This document shows positions 1-9,193 of a DNA stretch of 64,000 nucleotides, one piece after another. The position numbers and the translations under genes are program-made. Origin of the DNA: Rhizobium sp. N324 (GTDB lineage Bacteria > Pseudomonadota > Alphaproteobacteria > Rhizobiales > Rhizobiaceae); NCBI RefSeq assembly GCF_001664485.1, contig NZ_CP013630.1, positions 623,001 through 687,000 on the forward strand, read 5' to 3'. Numbering within the stretch: the stretch's first letter is position 1; each line of letters begins with the position of its first letter. The notes beneath the pieces are model-generated. The model was given only the letters and a program-made list of their open reading frames with translations, did no database searches and was not told the DNA's origin.

Positions 1-800
1 CCTGGCCGAATATAGCCGCCGCCCTCGAAATCGCGGGCGCGTGCTCGGTCGGCGTCGAGCTGCAGTTCGAAGGCGGCAGATGGGCGGTCGATCTGAACCG
101 CGTCGAAGCCGCCATCACCCCGAAGACCAGGGGCATCTTCGTCAACACCCCGTCGAACCCGACGGGCTGGACGGCGACGAAAAAGGATCTGGCCGATATC
201 CTGGCGCTGGCCCGCCGGCACGACCTCTGGATCATGGCGGATGAAATCTACGCCCTCTATTATTTTGCCGGCGGACGGGCGCCCTCTTTCCTCGATGTGA
301 TGGAGCCCGACGACAAGATCGTCTTCGTCAATTCCTTCTCGAAGAACTGGTCGATGACCGGTTGGCGCGTCGGCTGGATCGTCGCCCCGCCCGAGATGGG
401 ACAGGTGCTGGAAAATCTCATCCAGTATTCGACATCGGGTGTCGCCCAGTTCATGCAGAAGGGTGCCGTCGCAGCCCTTAATCAGGGCGACGATTTCGTT
501 GCCGCCAATATCGCCAAGGCGGCCCGCTCCCGCGATATTCTCTGCGATGCGCTTGTTGCCACCAACCGCGTCGAGACGCTGAAGCCGGACGGCGCGCTTT
601 ACGCCTTCCTGAAGATCGACGGCGTCGCCGACAGCCGCAGTGCTGCGATCGACATCGTCGACAAGACAGGCGTCGGCCTTGCCCCCGGAGCCGCGTTCGG
701 CGCCGGCGGCGAACTCTTCCTGCGCGCCTGTTTTCTGCGCGATCCCGTCCAGGTGGCGGTCGCCGCCGAGCGTCTCTGCGACTATATCCTCAAGCGCTGA
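1..800 (+). CDS. PLP-dependent class I/II aminotransferase, 5' end cut by the window
   Basis: The frame is open from base 3, giving 265 visible residues; the first ATG inside (234) is only an internal methionine because homologous sequence continues upstream of it. Fold type I aminotransferase features are visible: the NTPSNPTG stretch, the DEIY motif whose Asp pairs with the PLP pyridine nitrogen (about visible residue 80), and SFSKNWSMTGWRVGW with the Schiff-base lysine at about residue 114. An arginine in FLRACF fits the carboxylate-binding position. The missing N-terminus would be roughly 120 residues. It transfers an amino group between an amino acid and a 2-oxo acid in the cytoplasm; the substrate (aspartate-like is common in this group) cannot be told from sequence. 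It ends before a RIME-like palindrome, so it is probably not co-transcribed with galE. Confidence 0.9.
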   Translation, partial: WPNIAAALEIAGACSVGVELQFEGGRWAVDLNRVEAAITPKTRGIFVNTPSNPTGWTATKKDLADILALARRHDLWIMADEIYALYYFAGGRAPSFLDVMEPDDKIVFVNSFSKNWSMTGWRVGWIVAPPEMGQVLENLIQYSTSGVAQFMQKGAVAALNQGDDFVAANIAKAARSRDILCDALVATNRVETLKPDGALYAFLKIDGVADSRSAAIDIVDKTGVGLAPGAAFGAGGELFLRACFLRDPVQVAVAAERLCDYILKR

Positions 801-860
801 CATCGGTCCGGCCTGTTGCGAAAAGGAGCGTCATCCACGGTCCAGGAGATAGGTGAGGGC

Positions 861-1000
861 TGCCCCTCATCCGGCTGCCGCCACCTTCTCCCCGCTCGCG
901 GGGCGAAGGGGATGTGCCGCAACCTCTCCGTCCCCCGCCAGCCTCTCGCAGGGCACGTCCCCTCGCCCCGCAAGCGGGGAGAGGGTTAGGGTGAGGGGCA
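861..1000. repeat. RIME1-like rhizobial intergenic palindrome
   Basis: The ends are inverted copies: TGCCCCTCAT at 861-870 pairs with GTGAGGGGCA at 991-1000, and inner arms around CTTCTCCCCGC and GCGGGGAGAGGG also pair. The element lies in the 395-base gap between the aminotransferase and galE. This matches the general form of the Rhizobium-specific intergenic mosaic element 1. It contains no plausible gene; ORFs through it on both strands are artefacts of its symmetry. RNA read through it could fold into a long stem and may limit read-through. Confidence 0.75.
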
Positions 1001-1195
1001 GTCATCAGGCGCGAATGCCGCGATTTCGTGCCGGAATCGGCCGATCGATAAAACTTGAGCAAAGCCTGAAATCGGCCTCTAACCACAAGTCCAAACATAC
1101 CGGTTCAAAGGCCCTCGAACGGCCATTCGATAAGAAAATTGGAAAGAAAAACCGGGCCTGATGCCCCTGCTATAAACAAGGCAGGGATGCGGGAC

Positions 1196-2230
1196 ATGGC
1201 GGTTTTGGTGACGGGCGGCGCCGGATATATCGGCAGTCACATGGTTTGGGCGCTGCTCGATGCGGGTGAGGATGTGGTCGTGCTCGACCGCCTCTCCACG
1301 GGCTTTCGCTGGGCCGTGGCGCCGGCGGCGCGTTTCTATCTCGGCGATGTCGCCGATCCCGCCATATTGAAGAAGATCTTCATCGAAAACGACATCGAGG
1401 CGATCATCCATTTCGCCGGCTCCGCCGTCGTCCCGGTCTCGGTCGCCGATCCACTCTCCTATTACGACAACAACTCAGGCAAGACCCGGGCGCTGCTTAC
1501 CGCTTCGGTCCAAGCCGGCATCCGCAACTTCGTCTTCTCCTCGACCGCGGCCGTGTATGGTCAGCAAAAGACCGACCTGCCGGTGAAGGAGACGGCCCCG
1601 CTCAATCCGGAAAATCCCTACGGCCAGTCGAAGCTGATGACCGAATTCATGCTGCGCGATGCCGCCGCCGCCTATGATTTCAACTACGTCGCGCTTCGCT
1701 ACTTCAACGTCGCCGGCGCCGATCCGGATCACCGCGCCGGCCAGTCGACCTCGGGCGCCACCCACCTGATCAAGGTCGCCTGCGAGGCCGCGCTCGGCAG
1801 GCGCGACAGCGTCAATGTCTATGGCATCGATTATCCGACCCATGACGGCACCGGCGTGCGCGACTACATCCACGTCAGCGATCTTGTCGATGCCCATCTG
1901 AAAGCGCTGCAGCACCTGCGCCGGGACAAGGGCTCGCTCGTTGCCAATTGCGGTTATGGCAGCGGCTATTCCGTGCTCGACGTCTTGAACATGGTCACCC
2001 GCCTGCACGGACATTCCTTCAAGATCCACATGGCGCCGCGCCGCGCCGGCGATTCGGCCAGCGTCGTCGCCGACGCCTCGCTCGCCCGCCAGGTGCTCGA
2101 CTGGAAGCCCAAGCACGATTCGCTGGAAACCATCGTCCAGAGCTCGCTCGACTGGGAACTCTTCCTGGCAAACAGAAACGTCGACGACCTGAACAGCATC
2201 CACCGGGCACTCGCAGCCGCTTCCTTCTGA
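1196..2230 (+). CDS. galE: UDP-glucose 4-epimerase
   Basis: Interconverts UDP-glucose and UDP-galactose in the cytoplasm, supplying galactosyl units for exopolysaccharide and lipopolysaccharide; rhizobial orthologues are called exoB. The 344-residue protein opens with the NAD-binding GGAGYIGS loop at residues 7-14, has the SST segment near residue 116 and the catalytic YGQSK (Tyr about 142, Lys about 146), and the ALRYFNVAGADP stretch typical of GalE. Length is normal. An in-frame ATG at 1187 with AGGCAGGG just before it is an alternative start; 1196 was chosen because the Rossmann strand then begins directly after Met, as in rhizobial homologues. A second galE copy elsewhere in the genome would not be unusual. 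Confidence 0.93.
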   Translation: MAVLVTGGAGYIGSHMVWALLDAGEDVVVLDRLSTGFRWAVAPAARFYLGDVADPAILKKIFIENDIEAIIHFAGSAVVPVSVADPLSYYDNNSGKTRALLTASVQAGIRNFVFSSTAAVYGQQKTDLPVKETAPLNPENPYGQSKLMTEFMLRDAAAAYDFNYVALRYFNVAGADPDHRAGQSTSGATHLIKVACEAALGRRDSVNVYGIDYPTHDGTGVRDYIHVSDLVDAHLKALQHLRRDKGSLVANCGYGSGYSVLDVLNMVTRLHGHSFKIHMAPRRAGDSASVVADASLARQVLDWKPKHDSLETIVQSSLDWELFLANRNVDDLNSIHRALAAASF

Positions 2231-2338
2231 GCGGCGTGAGCGCTGACCATCCCCGTGCTTGCGGGCCTCGTATGCCGTCACGTGAATAAGGATTGATCAA
2301 GCTTTCTCTGGCCGGCTCGGGCCGACGGAAAAGGGAAG

Positions 2339-4300
2339 ATGAAGAACTTTCTGGCCTCATTGCGGTTGCAAAAAGACAATCCCACGCTTCTGACGGCGCA
2401 GTTCCGGGCCTTGTCGTCGCAGATTCCCATTCTCTATATCCTGCTGGTTATCAACGCCCTTGCGGTGGCGATCACCCACCTCGAATCCGCGCCGCTCTGG
2501 CTCTCGCTCTACATTCCCATTGCCTTGAGCATCGTCTGTGTCTTCCGTCTCTGCTGGTGGGAGATTAAGGGCAAGGAAAACGTCACGCCCGAACGGGCCT
2601 TCAGACTGATGAAGCTCACCATATCGGGCGCCGCCGTCCTCGCGATCGCTTTCGGCAGCTGGGCGATCGCGCTTTATCAGTATGGCGATGCTTCGCAGCA
2701 GGGCCAGATCGCCTATTTCCTGGTCGTCACCGGCATTTCCTGCATCTTCTGCCTGATGCATCTGCCGATGGCCGCAGCGCTGACCACCGTGATCACCTTC
2801 TTGGCCATGGTCGCGAGCTTCATGTTCTCGGGCAACCCCGTTTTCGTCGCGACCGCCGTCAGCGGCCTCTTCCTGGTCCTGCCCTTCCTCAGGGTGATCA
2901 ACAGTTATTTCCAGAATTTCGTCGGCTTGGTGCAATTGACCAAGGAATTGAAGCAGAAGCGGGCGGAAGCCGAGGAGCTGAACCTCGTCAACAGCCGCAA
3001 TGCGCTGCATGACCAGCTGACCGGCCTCGCCAACCGCCGCAGCTTCTTTCAATCGCTGGAACAGCGGCTGCAGAAGAATCCGTCCGCGCCGCCGGTCCTC
3101 GGCATTCTCGATCTCGACGGCTTCAAGCCGGTCAACGACGTCTTCGGCCATGCCGCCGGCGATCTCGTGCTCAAGGAGACCGCCCGCCGCTTCACCGCCC
3201 TGGTCGGCGAAGCGGGCATCGTCTCGCGTCTCGGCGGCGACGAGTTCGGCATCATCTTTCCCTGCTCGATGACGCGCCAGGCGATTGCCGATCTCGGCCA
3301 GGCGCTCTGCGCCGCCGTCCGCGATCCCTACGAAATCCCCGATGGCTCGGTCCGCGTTTTCGGTTCCTGCGGCATCGTCTATCCCGAGATCGGCAGATAC
3401 AGCGCCGAGGATCTCTACGAGAAAGCCGATTTTGCCCTCTACCAGGTCAAGAGCAAGCGCAGCAGCGGTGTCGAATTCTTCTCGAGCGAGCACGAGAAGA
3501 TCCTGACGCAGCGCCACCTGATCGAACTCGAGCTGCAGGCGAATGATTTTGCCGGCGAATTGAAGCTCGAATATCAGCCGATCGTCGAATTGAAGAGCGG
3601 CCGCGTCGTCGGCTACGAGGCGCTTGCCCGCTGGGACAGCGCCCGCTTCGGCCGCATCAGTCCCGATGCCTTCATTCCCGCCGCCGAGCGCACCGCCGTC
3701 ATCGGCCGGATGACGCGCATCCTCTTTGCCAAGGCGCTCGAAGCGCTGGCGATCATTCCACGCCATCTCAAGCTGTCTTTCAATCTCTCGGCCCGCGATA
3801 TTTGCGACCATGAGACATCGACGGCGCTGCTTGGCATGATCACCCGCTCCGGCATCGATCCCCGGCGCATCGAATTCGAGATCACCGAGACGGCGCTGCT
3901 CTCCGATTTCGATACCGCCGACCAGGTCATTTCAATGCTGCGCGCCGCCGGCATCTCGATCGCGCTCGACGATTTCGGCACCGGCTATTCGAGCCTCAGC
4001 CATATCCACCGGCTCGGTTTCGACAAGCTGAAGATCGACAAGGCCTTCGTGATGAATCTCGATCGCGACGCCCGTTGCCTGAACATTACCCGCTCGGTCG
4101 CCAATCTCTGCCAGAATCTCGGCATTGCCTCCGTCGCCGAAGGCGTCGAAAGCGAAGCGATCGCCGAGGGTTTGAAGGCGATGGGCGTTCGTCTGGCGCA
4201 GGGTTATCATTTTTCGCGGCCGCTGCCGCTGGAACTCGCCATCGACTACGCCGCCCGCTGCGAAGCCGCAGCACCCGCCCGGGATTCGCTGTCTGCTTGA
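2339..4300 (+). CDS. Membrane GGDEF-EAL cyclic-di-GMP protein
   Basis: A 653-residue protein that can both make and degrade cyclic di-GMP. The first 190 residues contain about six hydrophobic helices and act as an uncharacterised membrane sensor; a short coiled linker (about 200-222) leads to a diguanylate cyclase domain with intact GGDEF at 299-303, followed by a phosphodiesterase domain with EAL at 427-429, the metal-binding DDFGTG at 544-549, KIDKAF and the VAEGVE loop. Because both catalytic motifs are intact, the net activity cannot be predicted. An AAGGGAAG ribosome-binding site immediately precedes the ATG. It follows galE by about 110 bases and could influence exopolysaccharide, but co-regulation is an inference from position only. 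Confidence 0.93.
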   Translation: MKNFLASLRLQKDNPTLLTAQFRALSSQIPILYILLVINALAVAITHLESAPLWLSLYIPIALSIVCVFRLCWWEIKGKENVTPERAFRLMKLTISGAAVLAIAFGSWAIALYQYGDASQQGQIAYFLVVTGISCIFCLMHLPMAAALTTVITFLAMVASFMFSGNPVFVATAVSGLFLVLPFLRVINSYFQNFVGLVQLTKELKQKRAEAEELNLVNSRNALHDQLTGLANRRSFFQSLEQRLQKNPSAPPVLGILDLDGFKPVNDVFGHAAGDLVLKETARRFTALVGEAGIVSRLGGDEFGIIFPCSMTRQAIADLGQALCAAVRDPYEIPDGSVRVFGSCGIVYPEIGRYSAEDLYEKADFALYQVKSKRSSGVEFFSSEHEKILTQRHLIELELQANDFAGELKLEYQPIVELKSGRVVGYEALARWDSARFGRISPDAFIPAAERTAVIGRMTRILFAKALEALAIIPRHLKLSFNLSARDICDHETSTALLGMITRSGIDPRRIEFEITETALLSDFDTADQVISMLRAAGISIALDDFGTGYSSLSHIHRLGFDKLKIDKAFVMNLDRDARCLNITRSVANLCQNLGIASVAEGVESEAIAEGLKAMGVRLAQGYHFSRPLPLELAIDYAARCEAAAPARDSLSA

Positions 4301-4430
4301 CCGGTCGATCCCCTGCCGGTCTTAAATCGACTGGAGCCACGCTGCATCGTCGTCTATGCATGATCTCAAGCCTTTCCTGGGCAGAAGGCTTCAATCTGAC
4401 CAGGAAAGGCTGGAACAGCGGAGGCGAACC

Positions 4431-5483
4431 ATGCAGGACAACGAAGTCATCATTGAACGCCGGGGCACCGCCGGCATCATCCGGCTCAACCGGCCGCGGG
4501 CGTTGAACAGCCTGACGCTGCCGATGATCCGGATGATCACCGACGCGCTTGATGGCTTTGCCGATGATGCCGCGGTGGCGAGTGTCGTGGCGACGGGCGA
4601 GGGGGAGCGCGGCTTCTGCGCCGGCGGCGATATCCGCGCCCTGCATGAGAGCGCCCGCGCCGGCGACGGCCTCGCCGGAACCTTCTGGCGCGAGGAATTC
4701 CGCCTCAACCATCAGATCGCCTCCTACCCCAAACCCTATATCGCGCTGATGGACGGCATCACCATGGGCGGCGGCGTCGGGCTCTCTTCGCATGGCCGCC
4801 ACCGCATCGTCACCGAGCGCACCCGGCTCGCCATGCCCGAAACCGGCATCGGCTATGTCCCCGATGTCGGGGCCACCTGGCTGCTGCCGAAGGCGCCCGG
4901 CGAAGCCGGAACATGGCTCGGCCTGACCGGGCTCGATATCGGTGCCGCCGACGCGATCCACGCCGGGCTGGCCGATCGTCACATCGCATCGTCGCGGCTC
5001 GGCGCGGTGATCGAGGCGCTGTCGGTCCTGCCCCGCGGCAGCGCATCCAGCGACGTCGATACCCTCTTGCAGCAGCTTGCGGAACCTGCCGGAGAAAGCC
5101 GGCTCAGGCAGAACGCGGCGATGATCGACCGCGCCTTTCGTTTCGACAGCGTCGAGCAGATCCTGGCGGCACTGGCCGGAGAGGAGGGCGACTTCGCCGC
5201 CGAGACCCGCCGGGTGCTGCTGACGCGCTCGCCGACCAGCCTGAAACTTGCTTTGGCACTGCTGAGAGCCGGCCGCCGCAGCGCCTCGCTGGCCGAATGC
5301 CTCGGCCGTGAACTCGGCGCCTGCCTGCAGATGCTCGATAATCCGGATTTCTTCGAAGGCATCCGCGCCGCCGTCATCGACAAGGACCGCAACCCGAAAT
5401 GGTCGCCGGCCTCGGTCGAGGCGGTGGGAGCTGCAAGGATCGAGCATTTTCTGAAGCCGGCCGAACCGCCGCTGTCTCTCTGA
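4431..5483 (+). CDS. Enoyl-CoA hydratase/isomerase family, 3-hydroxyisobutyryl-CoA hydrolase-like
   Basis: A crotonase-fold enzyme of 350 residues, the length of 3-hydroxyisobutyryl-CoA hydrolases of valine breakdown and longer than simple enoyl-CoA hydratases (about 260). The oxyanion-hole segments FCAGGDI and GITMGGGVGL are present, and MPETGIGYVPDVG carries the Glu and Asp positions used by the hydrolase branch. The start is ATG at 4431 with GGAGG nine bases upstream; an open frame back to 4356 lacks such a site. The hydrolase is known to release 3-hydroxyisobutyrate from its CoA ester. No other valine-degradation gene is adjacent, so the exact CoA substrate is inferred from family resemblance. 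Confidence 0.85.
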   Translation: MQDNEVIIERRGTAGIIRLNRPRALNSLTLPMIRMITDALDGFADDAAVASVVATGEGERGFCAGGDIRALHESARAGDGLAGTFWREEFRLNHQIASYPKPYIALMDGITMGGGVGLSSHGRHRIVTERTRLAMPETGIGYVPDVGATWLLPKAPGEAGTWLGLTGLDIGAADAIHAGLADRHIASSRLGAVIEALSVLPRGSASSDVDTLLQQLAEPAGESRLRQNAAMIDRAFRFDSVEQILAALAGEEGDFAAETRRVLLTRSPTSLKLALALLRAGRRSASLAECLGRELGACLQMLDNPDFFEGIRAAVIDKDRNPKWSPASVEAVGAARIEHFLKPAEPPLSL

Positions 5484-5496
5484 GACGATAGTCGAT

Positions 5497-7581
5497 TTAT
5501 CGCCACATGCCGCGCATGCGGGCGCCGACATCGATGCGCATCTGCCGCACATGGGTTTGCGCGGCAGTCTCCGATTTCACCTGCGGCCAGCTGCAGGCCT
5601 CGAAGAACTGCAGCAGCGTTGCCGGAATGAAGCGGCTGCGCGAGGCATAGACGTGCCGGTCGCCCTGCGCATTCTGCCCATAGGTGAAGAAGCGCTGCGG
5701 CACGACGAGGTCGAGACCGTCGCGCGCACGGGTCATCGCCACATAGAGCAGCCGGCGCTCCTCCTCGATTTCGGCGCTGGCGCCGACGGCGAGATCGCTT
5801 GGAATGCAGCCGTCGACGACATTCAGCATGAAGACCCTCGTCCATTCCTGGCCCTTGGCGGAATGAATTGTGGAAAGGATGAGATAGTCCTCGTCGAGCA
5901 GCGGCACGCCGGCCTGGTCGCTTGTCGCATCCGGCGGATCGAGGGTGAGTTCGGTGAGGAAACGCTCGCGCGAGGCATAACCGCCGGCAATCTGCTCGAG
6001 CTGCAGCAGGTCGGCCTGCCGGGTCGCCGCGTCCTCATGCAGCCGCTCCAGATGCGGCGCGTACCATTGCCGCGCCAGCTCGATCTCCGCGGGCCAGCCG
6101 GCCTTGCCGGATTTCATCTCCTGCAGCATCGAAACGAAAGCCGTCCAGTCCTCGCCGGAGCGCGGCGGCGCCGGCATGGCGGCGAGCGCGGCGAGTGGGT
6201 TCGCATCCTCGGCCATCAGGTCGAGCGCCTTCTGCGCCGTCGACGGTCCGACGCCCGGCAGGATCTGCATCAGCCGGAAGCCCGCCACCCGGTCGCGTGG
6301 GTTCTGGGCGAAGCGAAGGGCGGCCAGCATGTCCTTGACATGGGCGCTGTCGAGAAATTTCAGTCCGCCGAACTTGACGAAGGGAATGTTGCGCCGGGTC
6401 AGCTCGACCTCGAGCGGCCCGCTGTGATGCGAGGTGCGGAACAGCACGGCCTGCTGCTTGAGCGTCAGGCCTTCCTCGCGATTGTCGAGCACCATGTCGG
6501 CGATATAACGCGCCTGCTCGGCCTCGTCGCGCACGGTGACGAGGCGCGGCCGCTCGGTGGATTGCCGCTCGGTCCAGAGATTCTTGGTGAAGCGCTCCGA
6601 GGCGAGATCGATGACGGCGTTGGCCGCCGCCAGGATCGGCTGCGTCGATCGATAGTTGCGGTCGAGCGTGACGATATTGGCGGGCGGGCTGAAGGCGGCG
6701 GGAAAATCCAGGATGTTGCGCACTGTCGCCGCGCGGAAGGAATAGATCGACTGCGCATCGTCGCCGACGACAGTCAGCCCCTGGCCTTGGGGTTTCAGCG
6801 CCAGCAGGATCGAAGCCTGCAGCCGGTTAGTATCCTGATATTCGTCGACCAGCACATGGTCGAAGCGGCTGCCGATATCCTCGGCAATCACGCTCTCGCC
6901 GACCATCTGCGCCCAGTAGAGCAACAGATCATCGTAATCGAGCACGTTCTGGCTCTGCTTGGCTTCGACATAGCAGGCGAAAAGCTCGCGCAGCTGTTGT
7001 TCCCAGGCCGCGCACCACGGAAAGGCGTCGCGCAGCACCTGGTCGAGCGCCGTCTCGGAGTTCACCGCCCTGCTATAGATGGCAAGGCAGGTGCCCTTGG
7101 CCGGAAACCGGCTTTCCGTTTTGGAGAAGCCGAGATCGTGCCGGATGAGGTTCATCAGGTCGGCGCTGTCTTCGCGGTCATGGATGGTGAAATCGGCATC
7201 GAGGCCGATCTGCTGGGCATAATCGCGCAGCAGCCGCGCGCCGATGCCGTGGAAGGTGCCGGACCAGTTGAGCGCATCCGCCATCACACCGGCATTCGTA
7301 CCCAGCACGTCGCGGCAGATGCGCTCGACGCGCCGCGCCATTTCGGCGGCGGCCCGCCGCGAGAAGGTCATCAGCAGGATGCGGCGGGGATCGGCGCCCT
7401 TGACGATCAGATGCGCGACCCGGTGCGCCAGCGTATTCGTCTTGCCCGAGCCGGCGCCGGCAATCACCAGCAGCGGTCCGGCAATATGGCTGCCGTCGGT
7501 GAGCGTGCCATGCTCGACGGCCATGCGCTGCTGGGGATTGAGCTTTTCGAGATACATCCAGCCGTCCGGTCGGGCTCCCAC
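5497..7581 (-). CDS. UvrD/Rep/PcrA-family ATP-dependent DNA helicase
   Basis: A superfamily 1A helicase of up to 694 residues. Motif I (GAGSGKT), motif II (LVDEYQDTN), the QSIYSFRAA motif III region, LDRNYRST motif IV, TIHSAKGQEW motif V and VAMTRARDGL motif VI are all visible in order. It unwinds duplex DNA 3'-5' and is expected to work in repair or replication restart; it is shorter than classic UvrD and lacks its extended C-terminus, so it is probably a second paralogue. The frame opens with GTG at 7581; an ATG at 7557 is an equally plausible start. It is convergent with the crotonase gene, with only 13 bases between stops. Confidence 0.93.
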   Translation of the reverse strand: MGARPDGWMYLEKLNPQQRMAVEHGTLTDGSHIAGPLLVIAGAGSGKTNTLAHRVAHLIVKGADPRRILLMTFSRRAAAEMARRVERICRDVLGTNAGVMADALNWSGTFHGIGARLLRDYAQQIGLDADFTIHDREDSADLMNLIRHDLGFSKTESRFPAKGTCLAIYSRAVNSETALDQVLRDAFPWCAAWEQQLRELFACYVEAKQSQNVLDYDDLLLYWAQMVGESVIAEDIGSRFDHVLVDEYQDTNRLQASILLALKPQGQGLTVVGDDAQSIYSFRAATVRNILDFPAAFSPPANIVTLDRNYRSTQPILAAANAVIDLASERFTKNLWTERQSTERPRLVTVRDEAEQARYIADMVLDNREEGLTLKQQAVLFRTSHHSGPLEVELTRRNIPFVKFGGLKFLDSAHVKDMLAALRFAQNPRDRVAGFRLMQILPGVGPSTAQKALDLMAEDANPLAALAAMPAPPRSGEDWTAFVSMLQEMKSGKAGWPAEIELARQWYAPHLERLHEDAATRQADLLQLEQIAGGYASRERFLTELTLDPPDATSDQAGVPLLDEDYLILSTIHSAKGQEWTRVFMLNVVDGCIPSDLAVGASAEIEEERRLLYVAMTRARDGLDLVVPQRFFTYGQNAQGDRHVYASRSRFIPATLLQFFEACSWPQVKSETAAQTHVRQMRIDVGARMRGMWR

Positions 7582-7664
7582 AGAATCACTGCGGAAAGAT
7601 TAGATGTTCCTTGAATGTTCGCGATTTCCGCCGCTGTCAAGCATTCTGCCGCAGGAGGGCTGCC

Positions 7665-7931
7665 TCAATCGGGGAAATCCGGCCCCACCACGCGCCGCAC
7701 CAGCTTCAGGCTGCGATCCGGCTGAAGAATATAGGTTTCCTCGACGCGCTGGCCGGTCCCGTTGTAGAACTGGTGGTGGACGGCGCTGCCGACCGGCGAT
7801 TTGGTAAGCTTCGTCCGCGGCTGGCCGCCATAGGTGATGCTGCCGGGAATGGGATCCAACCCCGGGCTATCGGCCGACGAGCAGCCGGCCAGCAACACTC
7901 CGGCAAACAAAACGGGCAGCAGCACTTTCAT
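7665..7931 (-). CDS. Small putative lipoprotein
   Basis: An 88-residue protein with a short basic start, a hydrophobic core and a lipobox LLAGC, so it should be exported, lipidated on Cys about 16 and anchored in the membrane. The mature part contains ITYGGQPRTKLTKSP and ends VVGPDFPD; I do not recognise a named domain. ATG at 7931 was preferred to ATG at 7940 because AGAGG lies nine bases upstream of it. It lies upstream of and on the same strand as the helicase gene, about 83 bases away. Function unknown. Confidence 0.75.
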   Translation of the reverse strand: MKVLLPVLFAGVLLAGCSSADSPGLDPIPGSITYGGQPRTKLTKSPVGSAVHHQFYNGTGQRVEETYILQPDRSLKLVRRVVGPDFPD

Positions 7932-8104
7932 CGTCGTCATCCTCTTTCGGCTGCAGAAAGATATGGAAGCCGCGGCACCTTCCGCCAAGAGTGGGCCAAG
8001 CCTGACGCGCAGAAATCATGCGAATATCCGGTCGAGACCAGCGGGCCGCAACGAAAGCGCTGTTGCGGCGTTAACCGGATATACCAATCTCAGGAGACGC
8101 TTCA

Positions 8105-8365
8105 GTGATCGGGTATCCTGTATTCCCCGACCATGACGAGCCCGGCCGGCAGGGCCATGGCGATGCGGCGACACGTGCTTCGGTGGAGGGCGCTCTTCAT
8201 GCCGCCGATGATCTCGACGCTGCGGAAATTGCTGTGAGCATGCTCGGTTCGTTTGTCGTTCTCGAAGGTTTCGTGCGCCGGCGCGGCGATGTCGAGCGGG
8301 CGGTCGGGATCGCCGAGAGCATCGTCGGCCGCGGTTATGTGCACAGTCGCCTGTTGCGGCGCTGA
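8105..8365 (+). CDS. Small BON-like domain protein
   Basis: An 86-residue protein starting with GTG, supported by AGGAG (8092-8096) eight bases upstream. The C-terminal half (IAVSMLGSFVVLEGFVRR, then AVGIAESIVG and YVHSRL) has the beta-alpha-beta-beta spacing and hydrophobic pattern of BON domains, which bind phospholipid or larger partners in periplasmic proteins. There is no signal peptide or lipobox, which is unusual for a BON protein, and the resemblance is weak. A long antisense ORF over it looks like a shadow. The following secreted protein gene starts 57 bases downstream, so the two may be co-transcribed. Confidence 0.55.
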   Translation: MIGYPVFPDHDEPGRQGHGDAATRASVEGALHAADDLDAAEIAVSMLGSFVVLEGFVRRRGDVERAVGIAESIVGRGYVHSRLLRR

Positions 8366-8422
8366 GGGAACCAAGTTCCCTCCTGCGGGTTGAAATGCCG
8401 GATCGAAAAGCTGGAGACCCTC

Positions 8423-8683
8423 ATGCAGTCGCTTCCTCGCCTCTCGGCAATCACCTTGATGTCGGCCGGTGTCTTTGCCGGCTCCGCCTATGCCGCACTC
8501 GAAACCGGCACGAATTATTCGGCGCTGCCGAAAGACCAGATCGCGCTCAACGAATATACCGGAGCCGTCGCCTGCACGCCGGCCGAGCCGCACTATCTCC
8601 CCTCCTTCATCCGCGCGGGAGACGGCACGATCATCGGCGTCGGATATGTCGAGGTGGAGAATGAGGGCGCCACAGACTGTTGA
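8423..8683 (+). CDS. Small secreted protein, function unknown
   Basis: An 86-residue protein beginning at an ATG with GGAG seven bases upstream. The first 24 residues form a clear Sec signal peptide ending AGSAYA, leaving a mature periplasmic protein of about 62 residues starting ALETG. The mature part has two cysteines (VACTPAE and the final ATDC) that could form a disulfide, and a GDGTIIGVGYVEVE strand-turn-strand stretch. A longer frame from a TTG at 8390 would bury the signal peptide and was not chosen. I recognise no family. An 8-bp inverted repeat (GAGGCTCG/CGAGCCTC, 8700-8736) lies just downstream but has no U tract. Confidence 0.7.
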   Translation: MQSLPRLSAITLMSAGVFAGSAYAALETGTNYSALPKDQIALNEYTGAVACTPAEPHYLPSFIRAGDGTIIGVGYVEVENEGATDC

Positions 8684-8950
8684 GACAGCCTGCTCGAACG
8701 AGGCTCGCCTGCGTTGCCGCAGAGGTGACGAGCCTCTGACCATCATCATGATGGCTGGGCATCTTCTATGAATGGACCTGTCCCGGACGCAACGCCCGTT
8801 GCACCAAAACCCGCCACAAGTTCGATGCAGGGTTAAGTAAATTAAAGCATTGCCCCGTTCCGGCACACTCCGTTTACGGAAATGCCGGCCGAAGGAGCCA
8901 GTTCAACGGGGCCGAGCGTGCCTTCGCGTCCTGTAGGACGCTTGGGCGCT

Positions 8951-9193
8951 CTAATGCAGCTTCAGCTTCGCCTCTTCGGCCGCCGCCAGAAACTCGGCTC
9001 TCGCCTCTTCCACGCTCTTGCGCCCATCGAGCGCTGCCCGGCAGGTGCTACGGGCCTTGATATAACGCAGCCCGCGCGAATTCGGCCAGAAATCCGCCAG
9101 GCATTTCAACGCATCGAACGGACCATTGACCGTTCTAAGATCGGCTCCCTCGAAACCGACCTTGACCGGGCTGTTCCATTTTTCAGTTGCCAT
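8951..9193 (-). CDS. DUF982 family protein
   Basis: An 80-residue protein with the pattern of DUF982, a family found almost only in Rhizobiales: W and PV near the N-terminus, TVNGPFDALKCLADFWP, GLRYIKARSTCRAALDG, then AREEF-like EARAEFLAAAEEA. The long frame extends to 9433, but GGAGGAGCATCG immediately before ATG 9193 fixes the start there. Members often occur in many copies per rhizobial genome; no biochemical role is known to me. It has no neighbour on its strand to suggest an operon. Confidence 0.8.
   Translation of the reverse strand: MATEKWNSPVKVGFEGADLRTVNGPFDALKCLADFWPNSRGLRYIKARSTCRAALDGRKSVEEARAEFLAAAEEAKLKLH

Noticed and set aside
2357..3811. 484-codon ORF antisense to the GGDEF-EAL gene, and similar long antisense ORFs over the helicase, murA, hisD and FAD genes
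   Set aside because: High-GC codon bias leaves complementary frames open; none has recognisable motifs or a ribosome-binding site, while the opposite frames are clear enzymes.
8102..8866. Long minus-strand ORF of 254 codons over two small genes
   Set aside because: It opposes two frames with good ribosome-binding sites and a signal peptide, has no recognisable domains, and shows the Arg/His/Asp-rich composition of antisense reading in GC-rich DNA.
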